From: Vallitalea maricola
Lineage (GTDB): Bacteria > Bacillota > Clostridia > Lachnospirales > Vallitaleaceae
Reading direction: 5' to 3'
Assembly: GCF_036985595.1 (NCBI RefSeq)
Contig: NZ_BTPU01000050.1
Span: forward strand, 33,061 to 97,060
Length of the DNA: 64,000 nt
Shown in pieces: positions 14,818 to 24,830 of the stretch. Positions within the stretch are counted from its first letter, which is position 1; every line of letters starts with the position of its first letter. A program made the position numbers and the translations under genes. The notes below the pieces were generated by a model. It was given only the letters and a program-made list of their open reading frames with translations. It did not search any database and had not been told where the DNA came from.

Positions 14818-17613
14818 ATGAAAAAATTAAATGCAACTATAATGATAATTACTGTTCTAGCTATATTTATTACAGGTTGTTCCACTAAGGATAAACCAAC
14901 CTCTACTACAGAAGAATCTGGAACAATGGATTCAGGTAAGCAAGATGAAGAAGATATTAATGATGCAGATTCAAAAGAACAGCCTGAGCACATAATAAGA
15001 ATAAGCGACCAAGAATTAAGCATTGATGCTAAAAACTTTGCTGAGGATGATTTTAGTATCACTAATGAATTATACGAACAAATGATTTTTCCTAATGTAA
15101 CTCTACCTGATGATTTCACAATAGAAGATGTTGTCATTAAGAAACATGGTGGTATTGATTGGAATTATTCTAGTTATGTTTGTTCTTTTCAATTATTAAT
15201 AGGGGATAAAAAACAGGCTATATTTTCATTCGGTAATGATTTTGATGGTGCAGAAGATGATGAGAGCATTTTAATCAATAGTAAATACAGTTTACAGTCA
15301 GGTTATCTAGGATGGGATGAACATATCGTATTATTATCCTATGATAAAAAGCTAGGGGAAATATGTTTTGATTGTACTGATTATTTTAATAAATCAATGA
15401 TTGACTATAAATTCAAAAATTATAGTGATGCAAGTAATTTTAAGGTGATATCGGCAGGTATAACAACATTCTATTTAATCTATGATAAAGAAGATAAGAA
15501 ATTCATTGATACATATTCTTATGGTAAAGATGGAATAACTTTTGTTAAAAGACAACGATTCAAAGATGATGTAGTTAACATCTATGAAAGTACAAACACA
15601 ATATTCCTTGAGTATAAAAATGAGGATAACCGTTATGTAGCTATATGTAATAAATCTTTTGCTGTATTAGATGTGATTCAATTGGACAGGAAGATAGAGA
15701 TTGATTCATTTAAATATAATCTTGAAAGAGATGAAAAATGCCAATTGAAATTTTATGCTAAAAAAGATGATAAATTATACGAGGCGGATATACCTATAAA
15801 TAATAATTACTCTCAATTATATTCGTATACAGTACTAATAGACCAAGACACTAGTTATAACAAAATGTATGAACACCATTATATTATCAATGAAGGATAT
15901 TGGATCTTTGATAACAGTAATAATATTAAAATATATAGATTGTTAGATGGCAACTATAATGGAGTCAATTATTTTTTATTAGATAAAGGAGATATAGTCA
16001 AAAGTAATTCTGAATATGATGTGTGTTACATGCTAAAAAAACCATATAATAGCGTTACTAGATTTATGAATATTGATGATTACTATGTTGGATTAGATGG
16101 AAATGATGAGATTTGTTATATTGATGAAGAATATAAGAATAGAGTTGTTAATAGTGATTTCCTAGGTGAGAAAATGTCCTTCAACAATATAATATTTGAT
16201 TCAGTTAATAAAACTATAACTTACATTAATAAAGAAGAAAAAGCTATATATACAATAAATAAAGATGGTAAAAGAAAACTTGATACAATCATTCCAGATG
16301 AGATTTGGGAAGATGCTTATGAAGAACAGTATAATAACCATTTAAAAATGGGGTATGATGAAAAAGGAATAGGTATAATCGGATACCAGATCTTATATTA
16401 TTATGATCGTACTGATAAAGAGTGGAATACTGTAAAAACAGAACAAGAGATTAGATACAACCCTGATTATGGATATACATATACTGATATGGATAGTTCC
16501 TACATATTTGACACAGATAAACATATTTTTAAGCCTTATTATATAAATAAATCAGAAATATATAACGACATGATTGTTGACGATATGTTATATGTTAATA
16601 TATATTCTGAATATGAATGTGAAGATGTTATGGAAGATACTAACCACAAAGTCTTAGAATCAGAATATGTACCACTAGAGACTACTAATGGAAATTATCG
16701 GTTAAGTGATTATAAGATGTCAGATAACCATAAAGTTTTTAAAGAATATGAAACCAACTCCCTATATAGCCTTGGTAAGGATAAATGGAATGAAATTATC
16801 TCTGACCCAGTAAGATTGTATAGTATTTCAGATAAAGGTGTTTTATATACAGGTTTTGAAGAGAGATCATATTTATATTATTATAATTTCAATAGTGGGT
16901 CGACCATAACACTATACGATGATTCTTATGTAAGTGACTTGGAATTAATAGGCGATTATGCGTATTTTAGACCAGTTGATGATTATGTATTAAATAGGAT
17001 TAATCTTGAAAATAAAATGACTGAATCTTTAAAAGTTGAGAATTCAAGATTGCAGTTCGAAGCTTCAAATAACTATATAGCTATTGATTCAAAAGGAAAT
17101 AATAATATAAATATTATTGATTTGATCAAATTTGAGATAATTGATACTATTGAAGGTTCAGACTTTAAATGGGATGATGACTATTTATTTTATGATTGTA
17201 GTGGATACTTAGTTAAATACGATTCTTCAAGAAAAGAAAGCATAATAATGGCCAATATTACTTATCCATCTATTCAAGCAATACATAAAGATAATATTTA
17301 CTTCTTAATCTGTTATGATGGACCAGCACCATTAGAAATAATGTCTGTAGATAAAGTTTATGAGTTTGATGAAAGTAATACAAAAGCAGACTATTATTTA
17401 TTATACAATGGAACTGATTATGGTGCTCATCTATTAATATATGATAATAACAAGAAGAGATTAAAACCTTTAGAGGATGCAGAGAAGATTACTTATGAAG
17501 TAAATGGAAATGTTATAAGATTTAAAGGGGATTCTTATGAAACTAAGGGCAAATGGCAAGAAATAATTGTGGAAGAGGGAGCAAATGTAAAAGTTATAGT
17601 TCCTGAGTATTAA
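14818..17613 (+). CDS. Large lipoprotein with repeated beta-strand (propeller-like) structure
   Basis: A type II signal peptide with lipobox 'FITGCS' (Cys at about 21) anchors this 931-residue protein outside the membrane. The mature chain starts with a low-complexity acidic linker and continues with many short 'YxxDxxxKxxxxI' strands, such as 'EICYIDEEYKNRVV' and 'YAYFRPVDDYVLNRINLENKMTESL', like DUF5050 or beta-propeller lipoproteins. It has no catalytic motif I recognise. The next gene is the A2M-like protein, 322 nt away on the same strand. A cell-surface partnership is possible but rests on proximity only. Confidence 0.7.
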   Translation: MKKLNATIMIITVLAIFITGCSTKDKPTSTTEESGTMDSGKQDEEDINDADSKEQPEHIIRISDQELSIDAKNFAEDDFSITNELYEQMIFPNVTLPDDFTIEDVVIKKHGGIDWNYSSYVCSFQLLIGDKKQAIFSFGNDFDGAEDDESILINSKYSLQSGYLGWDEHIVLLSYDKKLGEICFDCTDYFNKSMIDYKFKNYSDASNFKVISAGITTFYLIYDKEDKKFIDTYSYGKDGITFVKRQRFKDDVVNIYESTNTIFLEYKNEDNRYVAICNKSFAVLDVIQLDRKIEIDSFKYNLERDEKCQLKFYAKKDDKLYEADIPINNNYSQLYSYTVLIDQDTSYNKMYEHHYIINEGYWIFDNSNNIKIYRLLDGNYNGVNYFLLDKGDIVKSNSEYDVCYMLKKPYNSVTRFMNIDDYYVGLDGNDEICYIDEEYKNRVVNSDFLGEKMSFNNIIFDSVNKTITYINKEEKAIYTINKDGKRKLDTIIPDEIWEDAYEEQYNNHLKMGYDEKGIGIIGYQILYYYDRTDKEWNTVKTEQEIRYNPDYGYTYTDMDSSYIFDTDKHIFKPYYINKSEIYNDMIVDDMLYVNIYSEYECEDVMEDTNHKVLESEYVPLETTNGNYRLSDYKMSDNHKVFKEYETNSLYSLGKDKWNEIISDPVRLYSISDKGVLYTGFEERSYLYYYNFNSGSTITLYDDSYVSDLELIGDYAYFRPVDDYVLNRINLENKMTESLKVENSRLQFEASNNYIAIDSKGNNNINIIDLIKFEIIDTIEGSDFKWDDDYLFYDCSGYLVKYDSSRKESIIMANITYPSIQAIHKDNIYFLICYDGPAPLEIMSVDKVYEFDESNTKADYYLLYNGTDYGAHLLIYDNNKKRLKPLEDAEKITYEVNGNVIRFKGDSYETKGKWQEIIVEEGANVKVIVPEY

Positions 17614-17935
17614 TCAAAATTAAAGAAAGTATTATAAATTATTAGCTTTTACTTAACAATTTGTGATAAGTAAAAGCTAATTGTTAATATTTAGTAATAG
17701 TAATGTAAAATAATTAATAACATATTTTTAATAAATTATTGCTATTATATACTATATGAGTTGAATTAAATAATTACTATAAACCCAGAATTATTTAGTT
17801 CTATTGAACTTATAAAATCAAGGAAAATATATTGAATTTATTAGAATAGCGTATAGATGTTTAAGTTCAATATATATTGATATGTTTTTATGTATTAAAT
17901 AGTATAACTTAAATAGTTATAGTAAGGAGTTTATT
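17614..17935 (+). other. Intergenic region with two inverted repeats
   Basis: A 15-bp perfect hairpin (17641-17655 with 17667-17681) follows the lipoprotein gene; it lacks a clear T-run but probably ends transcription. A second inverted repeat ATTGAACTTA/TAAGTTCAAT (17803-17812 and 17862-17871) lies 65-135 nt before the A2M gene and could be a regulatory hairpin. The remainder is AT-rich and presumably holds the promoter. Confidence 0.5.
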
Positions 17936-20900
17936 ATGAAAAAAATTAATTTTGTAGGTAAACTGAAAAATATGCCCAAAAAGCAAAAAATGATAGCTGT
18001 CATAATGTCTGTGGTTATTCTTGCTGGTATTACAACAAGTGCAGTTTTGTTGTCTGCTAATAGTAACGAGAAAAGTAAAGACTTAGCAGATGATAAAGTA
18101 GAAGAAGTGGTTGATATGGGGAAAGATAATACCCAAGACATAACAGAAAATACTGATATTCTTGTTGAGTCAATATCCAATACATCATATGGAATTAATA
18201 CAAAACCAAAATTAAAAATAACTTCCAAAACTCCTATGAGAGAAGACTCCATAAAGAAAAATTTGAGCTTCAGTCCTCATAGAAGTTACCATATTGATAA
18301 GGTAAATGATAAGGAATATATTCTATCAGTCAATTCTCCTTTTAAAAACAATGAGATTGTAAAAGTAACCTATAATACCAAGGAAGAAAAATTAGGCTGG
18401 GCTTTCCAAACAGTGAAAAAATTTGGTATATTTACAACTCATCCAGCTAATGAAGGTTATAATGTTCCAACAAATACAGGTATAGAAATACAATTTACCA
18501 AAGATATAGGCGAACACAACTTCGACCAATATTTTAATATTAAGCCATCGGTTGAAGGTGAATTCAAATATGAAAAAGATAAAATCATATTCGTTCCAGA
18601 GAAAAAATTAAAAGAAAGAAAAGAATATGAAGTAACCATTAAAAAAGGATATAGTGATGGTACAGAGACTATAAACGAAGATTATACGTTCACGTTCAAG
18701 ACAGATGGACATAATTTTAATGATAAGTATCTTAACTTATATGGTACTACTGAATCTATTACATATATGAAACCAAATGAATCCCAAATGCTTACATGTT
18801 ATGCTAATGGAAATGATTTTAAAAAAAAGATAAATCTTAGTATATATAAATATAAGGACAAAGAGGATTTTGTAAAAGGTTATTATGATAGAAATGATTT
18901 TGATATAGATAAATATGCTTCCAGTCTGACTGCAACTGAGAATTATACATATGAGGTAACTGCTAAGGACTTTGGATATGAGGATGTTATTGAACTACAA
19001 CATTTAGATGGAGGTTATTATTTCTTAAAAGCCAAGTATTATGATTCAGTAGATTATATGTTCATTCAAGTATCTCCATACAATGCTTATACAGCAGTTG
19101 ATAATGATAAAGTAATGGTATGGATGGTGAATGGATCAAATAGCGAGTTAGTGAAAAATGCTAATATAGTAATTGATGATAAGAGTATAGGTAAAACAGA
19201 TGAGAATGGTTTTGCATTTATGGATAAAAAACAAGAGTACAGTGGAGATGTACTTATGGAATTACAGGCAGGTAATGATAATCCATTGATGATTCCATTG
19301 GTAATTAGTGATTATTCCAAGAATCCTAACTGCGTTTATTGGTCTTACATATATTTTGATAGAGGGATATATCTACCTACTGATGAGATAAATGTATTTG
19401 GTTTTGTACAAAACAGAGAAGGTAAGAGTGTAAAAGATGTTAGGATAGAATTGTTAAACGATAATAATACCCTTATGGAAGCAAAAGAAGTTAAATTAAG
19501 CAACATAGGTACTTATCAAACAAAATTCAATATAGATAATTATCTTGATAGTTATCTAAAAGTAAGGGTAATAGTAGATGGTGACTATGAGATTGAAAAT
19601 GAGTATATAGATATTGCTAGATTCGAGAAACCTACTTATAAACTAGATACTTCCCTTGATAAAGAATTCATAATGATGGATGATACAGTAAACTACTCTG
19701 CTGATGTTACATTCTATGAAGGAACGCCAGCTGCTGATTCACATATCTCTATAGAATCAAATGGATTCAGTTTGTTTGGTAAAGAAACAAGTTGTAGTAA
19801 AGAATATATTTGTAATGATAAGGGACACAAAGAAGTGGAGTTAACACCTCATTTTGATACAACAAAATGGAAACCTGCATTTGTTAACATACAAACTAGG
19901 TTTGATGACCTAGATAAGAATTATATAAGAGATGTGTCTAGTGTTATTCTCTTTCCAAGAGATATAATGATAGAGACAGAGGATAAAAAAATGTCTGATG
20001 AAGAAGTAGAAATATCAGTTAACATAAATAATATTGATATAAGTAATTTTAATGGACAATTATATGATTATGATTCATATAGGGGAGAGGGTATTGCCTC
20101 TAAGGATGTTGAAATAGAAATAGAGGAAACCTATTATGAAAGGATTTATCAAGGTAAAGAATACGACTATATCAATAAAAGAAGCTATGACTGTTATACA
20201 TATGAAAGACATGATAACAATTTAGGTACTATAGAGGGAGTAACAGACGAGAATGGTATATTAACATTCAACTTTGATGAGATAAAGGAAAATAGAGGAT
20301 ATAGATTCTATATTAGAACTAAAGACAGCAAGGATAGGTTGGTTGAACAGATTCACTATTATTCAGAAGCCTATTATGTTAATGATAACCAAAACTATTT
20401 GCAAAGATATTCACTACATATGAATGAAGGTTTATTCAAGAAGAATGACAATATGGAATTAGCTATTAAACAAGGAAATGAATATATATCAGAAAGAGAG
20501 AATGACAAATCTTTATTCTTTGTATGTAAAGAAGGAATAATTGATTATATAATCAGTGATGATACAAAAGTTGACATAAAATACTTACAAAAATATATTC
20601 CAAATGCGACCATATATGCTGTATATTTTGATGGTAAATCATTACATAATGATTATAGTATGGAAAGATGGTTCGGCTATGATTATGAAGACGAAGAGCT
20701 TAATGTGAACATTGAGACAGATAAAAAAGACTATAAACCAGGAGACAAGGTGCAAGTAACAGTCAAGGTAACAGATAAGGATGATAAACCAGTTTCTGCT
20801 GATGTAAATATAAGTGTAGTTGATGAAGCATTCTTTGCAATATGTGAAGATTCTACATGGGTGTTATCTGATCTCTATAGAAGTGTATTTTCACCAGGAT

Positions 20901-22837
20901 TAACAAGTCAATTCCTGGCAGCTTACAATATATATAATAATTTTGGTGGAGCTGAATGCGGCGGTGAAGGTGATTCGGAAATAATAAGAAGCAAATTCAA
21001 GAATACAGCAGATTTCGGTATCATCAAAACAGATGAAAACGGGATATGTACCAAGGAATTTGAATTACCAGATAACTTGACTAGCTGGAGAATTACATGT
21101 ACAGCCATAAATGACAAATTAAAGGCAGGAAAAGAAAAATATAATATAAATGCAAAATTGCCATTTTTCATATCATCACTGGTATATGATAGTTATATGA
21201 AAGGTGATTATATCAACGCTACCATAAAAACAGGGGGAGCAAAGCTTAAGAAAGAAGATTCAGTAGAATTTACTGCCAAGATAGAACAAGAAGATGGTAA
21301 AGTAGTAGAGGTGACCGAAACAGGAAAAGGTCATGAGTATGTTAATATTCCTATTGGTAAACTTCCAGAAGGTAAGCATAAGATAACTATTATAGCTAAA
21401 ACTGGTAATTATAAAGATGGTGAACAATATGATACCCAAATAAAAGATTCTCTTCATTATTTTGATGTTATAAAACAAGAAGACCTAAAAGAAGATATGG
21501 AAATAATAAGTAATGACCAATATGTCAATCTTATATTCCTTAACAAAGATTTATGCGAATATTACTTTGGTTTACTGGATATATACTATTCAAGCTATAA
21601 CGATAGAAGTGAATATATAATATCATCTAATATTGCAGGAAAAGAACTTAATAAAAAATTTGAGGGCAATTTCAAATTAGATGAACCAAGATGTGAAGAA
21701 TTCGTATCTTATAATGGATTATATAGAGATTTTTCATATGGAAACAATAGTGCAGAGATAACAGCCGATCTAATATCAGTAGGCTTTGTAGAAGATAGAG
21801 AGCAACAGATAAACGGACTACTACAAGCAGCTAGAGATAAAGATAAGACTTTAAAAGAAAACATAGCGGCTCTATGGGGATTATCCTTGTTGGATGAACC
21901 AGTGTTATTGGAGACAAATGCAATATATACTAAAATAAATGGCACAAGTGAAACATTGAGTTTTGAAAAGATGTATATGATGTTGACTTTTATTGAAAAT
22001 GGAGAGTTACAAAAAGCAAAAGAAATATATAATGATATCAAGGTTAATCATATTAAACAAAAACATGAGATGCTATATATAGATGATGCTGATACAGGCA
22101 ATAAATTTACAGCTATGATGATGGTGGCAGCTCTTAAATTAAACAACTTGGAAGATGCAAAAGGTATGTATGCTTACCTACAACATACAGGCGAAAACAA
22201 ATATCCTACAATAACAGAAAGACTATATTATCTACAAAACATGAAACCAAAAGAGGATAAAGCATCTTTTAAATATGAACTAGATGGTAAAGAAGAGACT
22301 GTATCATTAGGAACCCATAGATATCATTCATTGGATTTAACACCAGAACAAGCAGAGAATATCAAATTTTCAGAGATTAATGGCAATGTGAGGGTTATAA
22401 AAGATTTTATAGGGACAGTAAAAGATATTGAAAAGACCCACAAATACAATATAGAAAGATGGTATTCTTCAGATGGTTCAGGAGAAGATATAAAACAAGG
22501 AGAGATTGTAACAGTTCATATAAAAGTAAATGTTCTTGATAGCCGTTTATCAGCATTTGTATTAGAAGATATTTTACCTACTGGACTAACTTTCATAGGT
22601 GAAGAGAAGACGAATTCCGATAAACTAGGTGTATGGGCAGATAATGAAGCAAGAAGAACTAAATTACATGTATATGTTGGTTGGAATTATAGGATGTCTG
22701 ATGAATACAGCTTCGAGATTACCTACAAAACAAAAGCAGTTCTAGCAGGTGAATATATTGCAGAACCAATCATAATCAGAGATTATATGAATGATGAAAT
22801 AACTTGCAGTAAAGAAAACGTTGTGAAAATAAAATAG
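17936..22837 (+). CDS. Alpha-2-macroglobulin family protein lacking the thioester
   Basis: At 1633 residues, it has an N-terminal membrane anchor (about 20-42) and SbsA/Ig-like N-terminal domains ('FTTHPANEGYNVPTNTGIEIQFTKDI'). An MG2-like domain follows ('VYWSYIYFDRGIYLPTDEINVFGFVQNREGKSV'), then MG3-MG7. The A2M signature is at about 1020-1085 ('NTADFGIIKTDENGICTKEFELPDNLTSWRITCTAINDKLKAGKE'), followed by a helical toroid (about 1250-1420). The C-terminal region has a DUF11-like 'VHIKVNVLDSRLSAFVLEDILPTGL'. I find no CxEQ thioester motif in the thioester region, so it is of the non-thioester (MagD-like) kind. Bacterial A2Ms trap host or rival proteases; the usual PBP1C partner gene is absent. 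The RBS aaggag is 7 nt before ATG. Confidence 0.85.
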   Translation: MKKINFVGKLKNMPKKQKMIAVIMSVVILAGITTSAVLLSANSNEKSKDLADDKVEEVVDMGKDNTQDITENTDILVESISNTSYGINTKPKLKITSKTPMREDSIKKNLSFSPHRSYHIDKVNDKEYILSVNSPFKNNEIVKVTYNTKEEKLGWAFQTVKKFGIFTTHPANEGYNVPTNTGIEIQFTKDIGEHNFDQYFNIKPSVEGEFKYEKDKIIFVPEKKLKERKEYEVTIKKGYSDGTETINEDYTFTFKTDGHNFNDKYLNLYGTTESITYMKPNESQMLTCYANGNDFKKKINLSIYKYKDKEDFVKGYYDRNDFDIDKYASSLTATENYTYEVTAKDFGYEDVIELQHLDGGYYFLKAKYYDSVDYMFIQVSPYNAYTAVDNDKVMVWMVNGSNSELVKNANIVIDDKSIGKTDENGFAFMDKKQEYSGDVLMELQAGNDNPLMIPLVISDYSKNPNCVYWSYIYFDRGIYLPTDEINVFGFVQNREGKSVKDVRIELLNDNNTLMEAKEVKLSNIGTYQTKFNIDNYLDSYLKVRVIVDGDYEIENEYIDIARFEKPTYKLDTSLDKEFIMMDDTVNYSADVTFYEGTPAADSHISIESNGFSLFGKETSCSKEYICNDKGHKEVELTPHFDTTKWKPAFVNIQTRFDDLDKNYIRDVSSVILFPRDIMIETEDKKMSDEEVEISVNINNIDISNFNGQLYDYDSYRGEGIASKDVEIEIEETYYERIYQGKEYDYINKRSYDCYTYERHDNNLGTIEGVTDENGILTFNFDEIKENRGYRFYIRTKDSKDRLVEQIHYYSEAYYVNDNQNYLQRYSLHMNEGLFKKNDNMELAIKQGNEYISERENDKSLFFVCKEGIIDYIISDDTKVDIKYLQKYIPNATIYAVYFDGKSLHNDYSMERWFGYDYEDEELNVNIETDKKDYKPGDKVQVTVKVTDKDDKPVSADVNISVVDEAFFAICEDSTWVLSDLYRSVFSPGLTSQFLAAYNIYNNFGGAECGGEGDSEIIRSKFKNTADFGIIKTDENGICTKEFELPDNLTSWRITCTAINDKLKAGKEKYNINAKLPFFISSLVYDSYMKGDYINATIKTGGAKLKKEDSVEFTAKIEQEDGKVVEVTETGKGHEYVNIPIGKLPEGKHKITIIAKTGNYKDGEQYDTQIKDSLHYFDVIKQEDLKEDMEIISNDQYVNLIFLNKDLCEYYFGLLDIYYSSYNDRSEYIISSNIAGKELNKKFEGNFKLDEPRCEEFVSYNGLYRDFSYGNNSAEITADLISVGFVEDREQQINGLLQAARDKDKTLKENIAALWGLSLLDEPVLLETNAIYTKINGTSETLSFEKMYMMLTFIENGELQKAKEIYNDIKVNHIKQKHEMLYIDDADTGNKFTAMMMVAALKLNNLEDAKGMYAYLQHTGENKYPTITERLYYLQNMKPKEDKASFKYELDGKEETVSLGTHRYHSLDLTPEQAENIKFSEINGNVRVIKDFIGTVKDIEKTHKYNIERWYSSDGSGEDIKQGEIVTVHIKVNVLDSRLSAFVLEDILPTGLTFIGEEKTNSDKLGVWADNEARRTKLHVYVGWNYRMSDEYSFEITYKTKAVLAGEYIAEPIIIRDYMNDEITCSKENVVKIK

Positions 22838-22842
22838 CAAAA

Positions 22843-22880
22843 GAAGATAGACTAGGTTTAGCTAAAACTAGTCTATCTTC
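22843..22880. repeat. Hairpin with the same arms as element copy 1, without the core
   Basis: GAAGATAGACTAG (22843-22855) pairs perfectly with CTAGTCTATCTTC (22868-22880). The centre is TTTAGCTAAA. The arms match those at 1749-1769 and 1834-1854, where the 64-nt core sits between TTTAGC and GCTAAA. It follows the A2M stop by 5 nt and may serve as its transcription end. Confidence 0.7.
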
Positions 22881-22943
22881 CTTGATATTAATGTTAAAAA
22901 TATATTATCTGGTAGCCCCATAGTTAAGATAAGGAATGAGATA

Positions 22944-23885
22944 ATGAAACGATTAATAATTAGTATTATAGTATTTATCATGATAATGACTCTATCATCT
23001 TGTAATAAAGAAAAATCAGATAAAATTGTTGGTGACGATGCTGTAAGTAGTGAAACTGAAATAATTATACCAAGGGAAGAAGTGAGTGAGGTTAGACCAT
23101 CTTTACTAGACAGCTGTAATTTCATAGATGAAAGATCATTTATCAAATCCATAAATGAAAGTACATTAATAAGTGAAGAGGATAATATTATAGCTGGGAT
23201 AATACCACACCATGATGTAGCCAGTAAATATGTTGCTTCATTATATATGACTATAGCTAATAAAAAACAACCAGAAGTCATTATATTATTAGGACCTAAT
23301 CATCCTGGTGAAGGACCAAGATTCCAAATAGGTAACTATGATTTCAACACTAGAGCAGGAGTTGTAAAGAGTGATTCAAATATAGTAAATAACTTAGCAA
23401 ATTATCCAGATATTAATTATGCTATAGAGGAAGTTTTCGAAAAAGAGCATTCAATAGGGCTGCATATGAATTACATAAAGCAGTACTTCAATAAAGCTAA
23501 GGTTGTTCCTATCACAATAGGAGAAACTAGAAACGATGAAGGTATATTAGATGTAGCTAAGGCGATAACAAAAGAAATAAAGGATAAAGACTTTATTATC
23601 ATAGCTTCAATAGATTTTTCCCATTATGTTACATTAGAAGAAGCGAATGAAAAAGATGAGATAACTAGAAAAATAATTGAAGATTCAGATGTAGATAGAA
23701 TGATTGGTTTGAGTAATGACCATATTGATTCACCTTCTTCCTATGCATTACTAATTCAGATACTTAATGAACTTGAAATAGACTATACATGCAAAATTAA
23801 TGGACATGATAATTCAGCTAATATATTAGGAGATGAGAAGATACAAGAAACAACCAGCTGTTTTTCAGTTAGCTATGTTAACTAA
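22944..23885 (+). CDS. Memo-family (AmmeMemoRadiSam system protein B) lipoprotein
   Basis: Memo-like proteins share the fold of class III dioxygenases. Signature segments are present: 'AGIIPHHDVASKYVA', 'VIILLGPNHPGEG', 'EHSIGLHMNYIKQ', 'VVPITIG' and 'FIIIASIDFSHYV', retaining the His residues expected to bind metal. The unusual part is the N-terminus: 'MKRLIISIIVFIMIMTLSSC' is a lipoprotein signal with its Cys at residue 20, followed by a Ser/Glu-rich linker, so this Memo domain works outside the cell. AMMECR1 and the radical-SAM partner are not adjacent. The start lies within 70 nt of the previous hairpin. Its substrate is unknown. Confidence 0.85.
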   Translation: MKRLIISIIVFIMIMTLSSCNKEKSDKIVGDDAVSSETEIIIPREEVSEVRPSLLDSCNFIDERSFIKSINESTLISEEDNIIAGIIPHHDVASKYVASLYMTIANKKQPEVIILLGPNHPGEGPRFQIGNYDFNTRAGVVKSDSNIVNNLANYPDINYAIEEVFEKEHSIGLHMNYIKQYFNKAKVVPITIGETRNDEGILDVAKAITKEIKDKDFIIIASIDFSHYVTLEEANEKDEITRKIIEDSDVDRMIGLSNDHIDSPSSYALLIQILNELEIDYTCKINGHDNSANILGDEKIQETTSCFSVSYVN

Positions 23886-23896
23886 ACCTTTTATTC

Positions 23897-23929
23897 AACC
23901 CTGCTTTATTACTAATGTAGGGTTTTATT
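23897..23929 (+). terminator. Terminator after the Memo gene
   Basis: A short stem AACCCT/AGGGTT is followed by TTTTATTTATT, 12 nt after the stop. Confidence 0.65.
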
Positions 23930-24065
23930 TATTATTTATAAAGAGTAAGATTACAAAAATGTAAGGTTCTATAGTAGAATGTAAGTCAATAGAATGGATG
24001 CTAGTTCCTCCAAGAGTTAAAATACAGTTAAAGACAGAGTCAGATATATATTAGGAGGAATTGTG

Positions 24066-24830
24066 ATGGCTAAAGTAATTGAAGCAAAAGGAATAAAAAA
24101 AATTTATAAAGCCAAAGGCATAGAAACATATGCTGTAAATGGTGTAGATATAACAATTGAAGAAGGCGAATTTTTTGGAATAATGGGTCCTTCAGGAAGT
24201 GGTAAAACAACTTTATTAAATCTTATGTCAACTATTGATTCACCAACAGAGGGACAAATCAATTTTAAAGGCATTGACTTGGCTACAATGAAAGGAAAAA
24301 AATTAGCAGAATTTCGTAGAAAAAATATTGGATTCTTATTTCAGGATTTCAACCTGCTTAATAACTTAAGTATAATGGACAATATTGCTCTACCACTAGT
24401 ATTGGCAGGAGTCAAAACAGCAACTGTAAAAAAGAAAATTAACGAGTTAGCTTCCTTCTTTGGATTGTCAGAGCATCTATATAAATATCCATATCAACTA
24501 TCTGGTGGACAAAAACAAAGAGTAGCAGCAACAAGAGCTTTGATTACAAAACCAGCTGTGATTCTAGCTGATGAACCAACAGGTGCACTAGACTCAAAAT
24601 CTGCTTCAGAACTATTAGAAAATCTTAGAAAGACTAATGAAAAATTCGGTTCAACTATAGTAATGGTTACTCATGATGCTTTTACAGCTAGTTATTGTGA
24701 TAGAATAATTTTTATACAAGACGGTAAAATATTGACTCAGTTAAAAAAAGATGGAAACAGGAAAGATTTATATAAAAGACTATTGGATCAGTTAGCTAGC
24801 ATGGGAGGTATTAACCATGAATGCGATTAG
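24066..24830 (+). CDS. ABC transporter ATP-binding protein (BceA type)
   Basis: At 254 residues, it has Walker A 'GPSGSGKTTL', Q-loop 'FLFQDFNLL', signature 'LSGGQKQRVAATRAL', Walker B 'VILADEPTGALD' and the switch His 'MVTHD', typical of the LolD/MacB/BceA class. I start at ATG 24066, with aggagg 7 nt upstream; a GTG directly precedes it. The gene overlaps the permease gene by 14 nt. BceAB pairs remove or sense antimicrobial peptides and are usually controlled by a BceRS two-component system, which is not present here. Confidence 0.9.
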   Translation: MAKVIEAKGIKKIYKAKGIETYAVNGVDITIEEGEFFGIMGPSGSGKTTLLNLMSTIDSPTEGQINFKGIDLATMKGKKLAEFRRKNIGFLFQDFNLLNNLSIMDNIALPLVLAGVKTATVKKKINELASFFGLSEHLYKYPYQLSGGQKQRVAATRALITKPAVILADEPTGALDSKSASELLENLRKTNEKFGSTIVMVTHDAFTASYCDRIIFIQDGKILTQLKKDGNRKDLYKRLLDQLASMGGINHECD

